The notes under the pieces are model-generated. The model made no database searches and was not told where the DNA came from. It was given only the letters and a program-made list of their open reading frames with translations. Both the position numbers and the translations under genes were made by a program. From a bacterium (lineage in GTDB: Bacteria; Desulfobacterota; DSWW01): a stretch of 5,263 bases of DNA. The DNA lies in NCBI GenBank assembly GCA_030609865.1, contig JAUWSZ010000245.1, forward strand, positions 1 through 5,263, read 5' to 3'. Shown piece after piece: positions 1-5,263 of the stretch. The first letter of the stretch is position 1. Each line of letters opens with the position of its first letter.

Positions 1-102
1 AAAGTTCCAGATGCAAGGCAGGCAAAATCCCGAGGAATGAGGCGTACTTCCTGTACGTTGAATGACGAGGGATGAAGCCGAACGCCGCAGATGGGACTTT
101 TT
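1..102. repeat. Long imperfect inverted repeat (~100-nt hairpin) with tandem GA mismatches
   Basis: The two halves of this stretch are complementary around a TTCCT loop at 48-52. The apical stem is CGTAC (43-47) with GTACG (53-57). Further blocks pair 37-38 with 62-63, 34 with 66, 27-31 with 69-73, 21-23 with 77-79, probably 17-19 with 84-86, 12-14 with 87-89, and 1-9 with 92-100 (one G-T wobble). Between the blocks, GA lies opposite GA at four places: 10-11/90-91, 32-33/67-68, 35-36/64-65 and 39-40/60-61. The element probably begins a few bases before the window, because T101-T102 would pair with upstream A residues. It ends 10 nt beyond the stop codon of the minus-strand SDR. No ORF inside it looks real. 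It could be a dispersed intergenic repeat, a MITE-like element or a bidirectional transcript-end structure. Copy number cannot be judged from one window. Confidence 0.8.
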
Positions 103-112
103 CAACAGCCTC

Positions 113-1597
113 CTAGCGCTCCAGGATGTCCTTCCAACAGTCCTCGGGATAGAAGTTGTTCTCTTCCCGGTCGTGGTTCGGATACCAGACCTGCGCGAAG
201 AAGGGGCTTCTCCTGGCCTCCTCATCGTAGTTCCACCCGGGAGGAGCGCAGTGGGGGCACCAGTGGCCGCCCTTGAGAACGATGTTGGGCGTCGCCTCGA
301 ACTCGTGATCAAAGGCGCACTTCCACCTGAGCTTCGCGAGAAGATGCCCCTGGGCCATCGTTTTGGATAGACAGGAGCCACCTCGGAACGAGGCGGCGGC
401 CTGCATGTCCGCGAGGTCAAGTGCTTCGGTGGGCTTATCCTCATCGTAGCCGTGGTCGAGACGGACAGGCTGGATGTTGCGCGGGTCTTCCGGCATATCG
501 ACGCCCCAGTCAGGGATCCTCGCCCAATCCTCCTTGCTCTCGAAGAAGGCAGTGATCCTCATCTCCATGTTGTTGTTGATCCAGTACATCGTGCAGTCCG
601 GCGTCCCCGAAGCAACCGGTTCCATGGCGGCCTTCTTGATGTCTTCGTGCGATATGTCCCTGCTGCCCCCTCTCGTTTCGGCCGGGATGGTTTTCTCTAT
701 GTGCCTCCGGTGATCTTCGTAGCTTTCGGTCTGGTAGTGGAGATACTCGTCCAGGACGCCGGAGTCCTCGAACCAGTGGCAGTGAAAGTTTCTCAGGGCG
801 AACCATTTCCGTTCCATGATCTTTCGTGAATCGATGCCGAACATCTTCATGGTCCGATTCATGTATTCATGGAAGACGATACGGCAACTCGGCCCTCCTC
901 CGATGTTGTAGAACCGGCGCCAGAAGGCCTCGGGCAGATCGTCTTCACAGGCATTCGCCAGCAAGAGGCCGGCGTCATGTTCCGTGCAGAGCTCGATACA
1001 GGTGTTGATCGGCTGATGGTACATAATCGGGTCCTGGAGAAGGTTCGCGGTCGCAATGTAGGTCTGACGGCAGGATACCCAGTATCGCAGGCCCGATTCC
1101 GCAACGACCCTCTCGGCTGCGATCTTGGAACAGGCGTACATGTCGAAGATGCTGGGCTTGAGAGGATCACCCGTCCTGCCGAGATGGATCGGAGGGAGTC
1201 TGTCCCCGGTCTCTGCGATGGTTCCGATGTTCACCAACTTGATCGCATCCGGATCGGGCTGGGCCTTGATTGCCTTCACGATATGCTCGGCGGATCCCAC
1301 GTTGATCTTCCAGGCGGTTTCCGGATCGTGATCCGCAGCCGGTGCCACAAAGGCCGCGGGGTGAAGGACGATGTCGGCCTTGGTCACGCACTCGAGGACG
1401 TCCTCGTACTTTGTAAGGTCCCCCCAGACGATTTCGAGTGCAGGCTCGCCCGCATAATCCTTCATGGCCTCCTTGTTCTTCTCAGAGGGCCTGGCGAGCG
1501 TCACGATGTCGCAGGTGTCCCTTTCGAGAAGATGCCTCAGGGCGGATCCCCCCATCGTCCCTGTTGCTCCCGTCAGAAACACCTTCTTCCTTGTCAT
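113..1597 (-). CDS. Extended SDR (NAD-dependent epimerase/dehydratase family) with C-terminal zinc-ribbon-like module
   Basis: This is a 494-aa probable cytoplasmic NAD(P)-dependent oxidoreductase, epimerase or dehydratase. The N-terminal Rossmann fold has the extended-SDR motif TGATGTMG at residues 9-16, D60 in WGDLT, LHPAA at 78-82 (the usual HLAA region), a Thr (T126) at the usual catalytic Ser position, and Y154-x3-K158. The SDR part appears to end near residue 250-300. Extended SDRs are usually about 300-350 aa, so some 150 residues are extra. The tail carries GGSCLS (406-411), W425-x-C427, H431 and CPHC (447-450). This spacing, C-x3-H-x15-C-x2-C, resembles a treble-clef/zinc-ribbon module. 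The start is ATG, with only a weak GGGGA upstream and no better candidate. The stop is TAG, next to the hairpin repeat. The gene lies 36 nt after the FadL gene on the same strand, so translation from a shared mRNA is likely. The SDR assignment is firm; the substrate is unknown. Confidence 0.88.
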   Translation of the reverse strand: MTRKKVFLTGATGTMGGSALRHLLERDTCDIVTLARPSEKNKEAMKDYAGEPALEIVWGDLTKYEDVLECVTKADIVLHPAAFVAPAADHDPETAWKINVGSAEHIVKAIKAQPDPDAIKLVNIGTIAETGDRLPPIHLGRTGDPLKPSIFDMYACSKIAAERVVAESGLRYWVSCRQTYIATANLLQDPIMYHQPINTCIELCTEHDAGLLLANACEDDLPEAFWRRFYNIGGGPSCRIVFHEYMNRTMKMFGIDSRKIMERKWFALRNFHCHWFEDSGVLDEYLHYQTESYEDHRRHIEKTIPAETRGGSRDISHEDIKKAAMEPVASGTPDCTMYWINNNMEMRITAFFESKEDWARIPDWGVDMPEDPRNIQPVRLDHGYDEDKPTEALDLADMQAAASFRGGSCLSKTMAQGHLLAKLRWKCAFDHEFEATPNIVLKGGHWCPHCAPPGWNYDEEARRSPFFAQVWYPNHDREENNFYPEDCWKDILER

Positions 1598-1633
1598 GGT
1601 GCGTATTCCCCGATTCGTGCAGATCGCGAGGCG

Positions 1634-2866
1634 TCAGAAATGAAGCGTGAACCCGAAGGAGTAGTGGTTCTGGTCGAACTCCACCCTGTACTTCAGGACC
1701 CCTCCTTCGCTCGTGGAATTGCTTTCGCTCAGGAAGGTCCTCTCGTAAGCAACGTGGAAGGCGAAGTTCTTGATGTAGGCGCCGATGCCGAAGGTCAGGT
1801 TCTGCTCCATGCTCAACGGGGTTCCGAAGGTCCGGATGTATTCCGAATACACCGTAGCCGGGTCTGTCGGATCCCAGCCTGTATGCTCCCTCACCGGCTG
1901 ATTGTGCCATGTATACCCGATTCTCAGGGCAATCAGATCCTTGATTGTGTACTGCCCGCCTATCGAGAAGACGTTTACGTCTTCCCAGTCGAGGGCCTTC
2001 TGGGAAAGGCCGTAGTTGTACCATTTGTAGTCAAAGGCGAGGATGAGGTCGCGAATCGGCATGAGCGCAATCCCCGCCCGGACACTGTGAGGCGATTTCA
2101 CCTCCGCACTGATGAAATTCCCCCTCACGTCATCGGTGGGATCAGGATCAAGGTAGAGGACCCGTCCCACATCCGACCCGGTCTCGTTCGTGTAGGAAGC
2201 GCCGATAGAGAGCATCTCGATCGGCTGGAACATGACGCCCACGCTGAAGCCCACGTTGTATTCGAGGCCCATCCCATAGCCGAGATCCATCTGCACCACG
2301 TTGATGTCCAGGGAGGCTCCCAGGGAGAGTTGTTCGATGACTTGGTAGGCCACGGCGGGGGAGAGCCGAATGATGGCTGCGTAGGTAGTGATGTCCGAAT
2401 TGTTTGGGGGGCCTTGTCCGAAGAACTCCTTCAGTTCCGAATTCCTCCAGTCAGAGCCGGAGCCTGCATATGATATGGCACCGAAGCCGCCCACCAGTTT
2501 GTCCACCTGATAGGAGAGGGCGGTCGCGGGGAGCATGAACAGCCCGTGCTGGAGGTGGCCCGTCAAATGAATGTCCGATACATCGGAACTGACGATTCCG
2601 TTTACCGTGGGGCTGTCCGTGAGGGTCGTCGAACTGTCGAAATGGAATCCCTTGAATCGTGTCAAGCCGGCCGGATTGAAGGCCACAGCGTCTATGGGGC
2701 TCAGGGGCATTCCGGTCGCAGCCCCGCCCATGCCCCTTGCAGGCAGTCCGTACCCGGTCTGAAAAATCCCGTTCCCTGCAAAAGCAGCCGGGGAACAGAT
2801 GGAAATCACGATGAAGAGAAGAATGCTCGTGCAACACGACCGCTTGAACCGGATGTAAGGTGCCAT
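1634..2866 (-). CDS. FadL/OMPP1/TodX-family outer-membrane transport protein
   Basis: This is a predicted 410-aa outer-membrane beta-barrel for passive uptake of hydrophobic compounds such as long-chain fatty acids or aromatic hydrocarbons. From the ATG at 2866 the protein opens with a basic n-region (RFKR), a hydrophobic core (SILLFIVISIC) and a probable signal peptidase I site after AFA at residue 30. The mature N-terminus GNGIFQTGYG, then RGMGGAATGM and NPAGL (NPA at 64-66), match the FadL family's N-terminal hatch region. The rest alternates hydrophobic and aromatic residues as expected for barrel strands, and the chain ends in Phe (FTLHF), the usual outer-membrane assembly signal. Length is normal for the family. 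The frame extends upstream to a TTG at 2902, but that would add 12 residues before the signal peptide and lies almost on the predicted transcription start. Neither start has a Shine-Dalgarno sequence. The extended SDR gene follows 36 nt downstream. The transported substrate cannot be read from sequence. Confidence 0.9.
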   Translation of the reverse strand: MAPYIRFKRSCCTSILLFIVISICSPAAFAGNGIFQTGYGLPARGMGGAATGMPLSPIDAVAFNPAGLTRFKGFHFDSSTTLTDSPTVNGIVSSDVSDIHLTGHLQHGLFMLPATALSYQVDKLVGGFGAISYAGSGSDWRNSELKEFFGQGPPNNSDITTYAAIIRLSPAVAYQVIEQLSLGASLDINVVQMDLGYGMGLEYNVGFSVGVMFQPIEMLSIGASYTNETGSDVGRVLYLDPDPTDDVRGNFISAEVKSPHSVRAGIALMPIRDLILAFDYKWYNYGLSQKALDWEDVNVFSIGGQYTIKDLIALRIGYTWHNQPVREHTGWDPTDPATVYSEYIRTFGTPLSMEQNLTFGIGAYIKNFAFHVAYERTFLSESNSTSEGGVLKYRVEFDQNHYSFGFTLHF

Positions 2867-2872
2867 GGAAGA

Positions 2873-2902
2873 AAGATAAATGAAATGCGAATTGTGTGTC
2901 AA
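2873..2902 (-). promoter_or_regulatory. Possible second promoter giving a near-leaderless FadL mRNA
   Basis: A perfect TTGACA (2902-2897 on the minus strand) is followed after 18 nt by TATCTT (2878-2873, 4/6 match to the -10 consensus). Transcription would begin at or within a few bases of the ATG at 2866. This is weaker than the upstream promoter, and the TTGACA may be coincidental. Confidence 0.22.
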
Positions 2903-2914
2903 GGAAAATGAGCT

Positions 2915-2943
2915 AATATATTGATTTTACATCGTTTTTACAA
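2915..2943 (-). promoter_or_regulatory. Predicted sigma-70-type promoter for the FadL-SDR operon
   Basis: On the minus strand, TTGTAA (2943-2938) and TATATT (2920-2915) are separated by exactly 17 nt. They match the -35 and -10 consensus at 4/6 and 5/6 positions. They lie in the most AT-rich stretch of the window, and the expected transcription start near 2908 would leave a leader of about 42 nt before the ATG at 2866. Assigned by eye only. Confidence 0.5.
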
Positions 2944-3037
2944 TTATTTTACGTTGGGGTGACAACCCGGTTTCGGGGCTGTGATTTGATGTGAAGGGTG
3001 CCGTGGCGCCTGTGGAGAAATCATAAGAAGCGTTCGA

Positions 3038-3478
3038 TCAGGAAGGATCATCCGAAAGGGAGGTGCGTGCAAGGCCGTCCAGGGCGGTACGGAAGACACG
3101 GGTCACGAAGACACGCATGACCGGGCCGAGCCCCGGGATCTTCGAATCGAATCGACAACGCCACGTGATCTTCGTTCCGTCCCCGGCGGGGTCGAAGAGA
3201 ACCTCTGCCAGATGGTTCTTTATCCCGAGCCCTCCTTTCACGACCCGGTAGGACATGCGCCTGGGAGGGTCGAAGTCGAGAATCTCTTCATAGGCGTTGA
3301 TTCCGTAAGACCCGAGGCAGCGAACAGCACCCGTTCCGTTCTTATCGGGCTTCCCAACGACCTCGAGTGACGAATGGGTCATGCCGGCCCATGCCTTCCA
3401 GCCGGCGTGGTCGGTGTAGACGTTCCAGACCTGTTCCGGTGTTGCGGAAAATGTCCGTGTGACTTCCACATGCTGCAT
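3038..3478 (-). CDS. SRPBCC-family protein (polyketide cyclase/dehydrase or START-like)
   Basis: This is a 146-aa single-domain protein of the SRPBCC (Bet v1-like) fold, which encloses a hydrophobic ligand cavity. The N-terminal pattern VEVTRTFSATPEQVWNVYTD (residues 4-23), followed by HAGWKAW, is the characteristic first strand and helix of Polyketide_cyc2-type proteins. The later EILDFDPPRRMSYRV, DGTKITWRCRF and the C-terminal helix around residues 114-140 complete the fold, and the length is typical. The start is placed at the ATG at 3478, because GGAGG lies 8 nt upstream; an in-frame GTG at 3493 has no such signal. The gene is divergent from the classical SDR at 3606 and lies about 170 bp upstream of the FadL gene on the same strand. 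Family members bind lipids or aromatic ligands, or act as cyclases. No catalytic role can be assigned here, and simple ligand binding is equally possible. Confidence 0.85.
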   Translation of the reverse strand: MQHVEVTRTFSATPEQVWNVYTDHAGWKAWAGMTHSSLEVVGKPDKNGTGAVRCLGSYGINAYEEILDFDPPRRMSYRVVKGGLGIKNHLAEVLFDPAGDGTKITWRCRFDSKIPGLGPVMRVFVTRVFRTALDGLARTSLSDDPS

Positions 3479-3486
3479 GGACGGAT

Positions 3487-3491
3487 CCTCC
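3487..3491 (-). promoter_or_regulatory. Ribosome binding site of the SRPBCC gene
   Basis: GGAGG on the minus strand lies 8 nt before the ATG at 3478. It decides the start in favour of this ATG over the in-frame GTG at 3493, which the Shine-Dalgarno nearly abuts and cannot serve. Confidence 0.7.
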
Positions 3492-3592
3492 ACGGGAAGG
3501 TACTGTCGTGCGCGGTCCTGTTTACGAGAGAAGGCGCTTGCACATCATACTGTATTCTTCAAGACGACCCTTGTCCAGAAACGAATCAGAAA

Positions 3593-3598
3593 GGGAGG
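3593..3598 (+). promoter_or_regulatory. Ribosome binding site of the classical SDR gene
   Basis: GGGAGG ends 7 nt before the ATG at 3606. This fixes the start there and not at the in-frame ATG at 3459, which lies inside the oppositely oriented SRPBCC gene. Confidence 0.8.
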
Positions 3599-3605
3599 AA
3601 GCAGG

Positions 3606-4412
3606 ATGTCACTTCCGGCCATCGAACAACTCTTTGACCTTTCCGGTAAGCGTGCCATTGTCACGGGCGGTGCTCGAGGTATCGGACAGGCGATTGCCTT
3701 CCGTCTGGCAGAGGCGCGGGCCCGTGTCATGATTGCGGACATCGACCTGGATGCCGCAAACGAGACAGTAGATTGCATCCGGTCGGAGAGCGGGACCGCC
3801 GAGGCGATTTCCGCGGACGCCAGCAGTGCTTGGGACGCCCAAAAGGTCGTGCAAGCGACTGTGGATGGATTCGGGGGCCTCGACATCCTCGTGAACAATG
3901 CGGGCATATTCCCACTCGTACCGGTTCTGAAGGTGTCAGAGGACCTCTGGGACAAGGTGATCGACATCAACCTCAAGGGCGTCTTCCTGTATGCCAAGGC
4001 TGCGGGTGAGGCGATGGCCAATGCCGGCCAGGGGGGAAGGATCATCAACCTGGCTTCGATCGACGGCTTGCGGCCGAACGGGATGGCCGCTCACTATAAT
4101 GCCTCCAAGGGCGGCGTCCTGATGCTGACCAAGGCCCTGGCCCTGGAACTGGCCCCGCATCGCATCCTCGTCAATTCCGTCTCGCCCGGAGGCATCACGA
4201 CCCCGGGCACGGACGCAGCAAGGGAAAATGTGAGGAAGTCGATGGGCATCACTGAAGAGGATATCCTTCAAGGCTGGATACAACGCGTTCCCCTGAAAAG
4301 AATGGGGGAACCGGACGAGGTTGCCCGGGTCGTGCTCTTCCTGGCCGGCGCGGCCGCGGACTTCATCACCGGGGCAAACATCGTCGTCGACGGCGGGTAT
4401 TTGCTCTCGTAA
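3606..4412 (+). CDS. Classical SDR family oxidoreductase (FabG-like)
   Basis: This is a 268-aa NAD(P)-dependent alcohol/ketone oxidoreductase, probably cytoplasmic and tetrameric like its family. All classical SDR landmarks are present: the cofactor motif TGGARGIG (20-27), an acidic D45 at the end of the second strand (which favours NAD(H) over NADP(H)), D71 in SADAS, NNAG (97-100), and the catalytic tetrad N122, S151, Y164 and K168 (YNASK). SPGGITTP (193-200) and the C-terminal VVDGGYLLS are also typical. Length is standard. The N-terminus is supported by a strong Shine-Dalgarno. Only 50 nt separate its TAA from the BKACE gene, with no terminator, so the two probably form an operon. In that context the likely role is oxidation of a beta-hydroxy acid to the beta-keto acid used by the next enzyme (inference). 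A generic 3-oxoacyl reductase or sugar dehydrogenase role cannot be excluded from sequence. Confidence 0.93.
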   Translation: MSLPAIEQLFDLSGKRAIVTGGARGIGQAIAFRLAEARARVMIADIDLDAANETVDCIRSESGTAEAISADASSAWDAQKVVQATVDGFGGLDILVNNAGIFPLVPVLKVSEDLWDKVIDINLKGVFLYAKAAGEAMANAGQGGRIINLASIDGLRPNGMAAHYNASKGGVLMLTKALALELAPHRILVNSVSPGGITTPGTDAARENVRKSMGITEEDILQGWIQRVPLKRMGEPDEVARVVLFLAGAAADFITGANIVVDGGYLLS

Positions 4413-4450
4413 CAGAACTGTCATTCCAGCCCATAACTACTCAGTGAATC

Positions 4451-4460
4451 AGGAGAGGAG
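4451..4460 (+). promoter_or_regulatory. Ribosome binding site of the BKACE gene
   Basis: AGGAGAGGAG contains two overlapping Shine-Dalgarno options. The first AGGAG sits 7 nt before the ATG at 4463, which is the ideal distance. The strong site suggests independent, efficient translation within a shared transcript. Confidence 0.7.
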
Positions 4461-4462
4461 AA

Positions 4463-5263
4463 ATGACTGAAAAGGTTGTTATTTCCGCGGCTTTGTCCGG
4501 GGGCGCCACCACGAAGAGTCAGAACCCGTCTGTTCCCTACACACCCGAGGAGTTCGCAGAGGAGGCCTACAAGGCCTACGACTCCGGGGCAACGGTTGTG
4601 CATATCCATGCCCGCGACATAGAGATGGAGGGGATGCCCACGGCAGACATGAACAAGATCCGGCCAACCATTGAGGCGATCCGGGACCGGTGCCCAGACC
4701 TACTCATCAACATGAGCTCTGCCATCAGCATGGGTGTCACGCCTGAACAGAGGATTACACCCATTGTAGAAATGAAACCCGAAATCGCCTCCCTGAACAG
4801 CAACAGCATGAATTTCGCCTTGGCCGATCGCAAGCGAGGCACGATCAATTTCGAGTTCATCTTTGAAAACACCTTTGGAATGATCGTGGATTTTGCAACC
4901 AAGATGAAAGAAAACAAGGTCAAGCCGGAGTGTGAAGTCTATGACCTCGGAGGCATGTACAACCTTCAACTGCTCAGAAAGCAGGAGGGCCTCTTCGAGG
5001 AACCGATGCATTACCAGTTCGTCTTTGGGGTGGCAGGTGGTATTCCCTTTGACATCAGGCACTTGAATACGTTGATCGACTTGCTCCCCAAGGATGCCTC
5101 CTGGTCTGTCTGCGGTGTGGGTCCCAATCAGTTCCCGGCGGGCATCTGTGCGGCCGCCCTGGGCGGGCACATCCGTGTAGGTTTGGAGGACAACTTCCGT
5201 AATATCGACGGGTCCGTATCCAAGGGCAACTACGAGCAGGTCGAGTGGGCGGTCAACGTCTGC
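4463..5263 (+). CDS. Beta-keto acid cleavage enzyme (BKACE, DUF849), 3' end cut by window
   Basis: 267 codons are visible and the frame is open at the window edge; the family is usually about 270-310 aa, so little is missing. BKACEs are Zn-dependent TIM-barrel enzymes that condense a beta-keto acid with acetyl-CoA and split it into acetoacetate and a new CoA ester. The zinc ligands are visible as VVHIHARD (H47, H49) and E242. Relative to Kce of Cloacimonas (3-keto-5-aminohexanoate cleavage; recalled H46, H48, R226, E230, D231), the catalytic HIRVGLEDN block gives R238, E242 and D243 with identical spacing. E158 in CEVYDLG corresponds to the catalytic Glu. LNSNSMNF (111-118) and VFGVAGG (187-193) are also family signatures. 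The Kce residue E14, thought to hold the substrate amino group, is Ala15 here (SGGATTK), so the substrate is probably different. The gene follows the classical SDR by 50 nt. The family assignment is firm; the substrate is unknown. Confidence 0.93.
   Translation, partial: MTEKVVISAALSGGATTKSQNPSVPYTPEEFAEEAYKAYDSGATVVHIHARDIEMEGMPTADMNKIRPTIEAIRDRCPDLLINMSSAISMGVTPEQRITPIVEMKPEIASLNSNSMNFALADRKRGTINFEFIFENTFGMIVDFATKMKENKVKPECEVYDLGGMYNLQLLRKQEGLFEEPMHYQFVFGVAGGIPFDIRHLNTLIDLLPKDASWSVCGVGPNQFPAGICAAALGGHIRVGLEDNFRNIDGSVSKGNYEQVEWAVNVC

Larger units (their letters stand above)
3479..3605. promoter_or_regulatory. Divergent intergenic region between SRPBCC and classical SDR genes
   Basis: This 127-bp gap must hold control signals for at least one of the two divergent transcription units. 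The only core-promoter-like boxes I see are poor: TATGAT on the minus strand (3549-3544) without a good -35, and on the plus strand TTTACG (3521-3526) with CATACT (3546-3551) at a long 19-nt spacing. I see no convincing operator palindrome. A regulator-dependent promoter is possible. Confidence 0.3.

Noticed and set aside
62..370. 102-aa open frame on the plus strand starting inside the hairpin repeat
   Set aside because: It overlaps the repeat and the antisense of the SDR's conserved zinc-ribbon-like tail; no family resemblance and no Shine-Dalgarno.
869..2473. 534-aa open frame on the plus strand
   Set aside because: It lies antisense to two well-supported genes (extended SDR and FadL). 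Its translation has no recognisable motifs, is rich in Arg, His and Gly as expected of a high-GC shadow frame, and has no ribosome binding site.
2867..2902. Extension of the FadL protein to a TTG at 2902
   Set aside because: It would put 12 residues ahead of a well-formed signal peptide and place the start about 6 nt from the predicted transcription start.
2956..2978. Small GC-rich inverted repeats (GGGT/ACCC and CCCG/CGGG) considered as a terminator of the SRPBCC gene or as an operator
   Set aside because: Stems are only 4 bp, the two are mutually exclusive, and no T-tract follows in the minus direction. They lie upstream of the -35 box, but there is no supporting symmetry.
3459..3605. N-terminal extension of the classical SDR to an ATG at 3459
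   Set aside because: The extra 49 residues would overlap the SRPBCC gene on the other strand and are unlike any SDR N-terminus. The GGGAGG at 3593-3598 points to the ATG at 3606.
4576..5170. Minus-strand open frames of 115 and 156 aa
   Set aside because: They are antisense to the strongly conserved BKACE coding sequence, overlap each other, and resemble no known family.

Overview
The window suggests a Gram-negative bacterium of moderately high GC. It encodes a FadL-type outer-membrane channel with a signal peptide, uses clear GGAGG-type ribosome binding sites, and packs genes tightly. The gene content (FadL channel, SRPBCC protein, BKACE/DUF849 enzyme, several SDRs) and a long imperfect hairpin repeat at the left edge recall anaerobic Desulfobacterota (former Deltaproteobacteria). 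That placement is an impression from memory, not something the sequence proves.

Layout. Positions 1-102 hold a ~100-nt imperfect inverted repeat that folds into one long hairpin with recurrent tandem G-A/G-A mismatches. On the minus strand follow an extended SDR (NAD-dependent epimerase/dehydratase type) with an unusual C-terminal zinc-ribbon-like module (113-1597), a FadL/OMPP1/TodX-family outer-membrane transporter (1634-2866), an AT-rich promoter region (about 2867-2950) and an SRPBCC/polyketide-cyclase-like protein (3038-3478). A 127-bp divergent gap (3479-3605) separates these from two plus-strand genes: a classical SDR (3606-4412) and a beta-keto acid cleavage enzyme (BKACE, DUF849; from 4463, still open at the window end).

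How the genes may work together (inference). The classical SDR and BKACE are 50 bp apart and both have strong ribosome binding sites, so they are probably co-transcribed. An SDR that oxidises a beta-hydroxy acid to a beta-keto acid, followed by a BKACE that cleaves it with acetyl-CoA into acetoacetate and a new acyl-CoA, would form a short catabolic module. The FadL channel and extended SDR on the other strand would fit uptake and modification of a hydrophobic substrate. The substrate is not identifiable from the sequence. The BKACE has Ala at the position where the founding lysine-fermentation enzyme Kce has its substrate-contacting Glu, so its substrate is probably not the Kce one.
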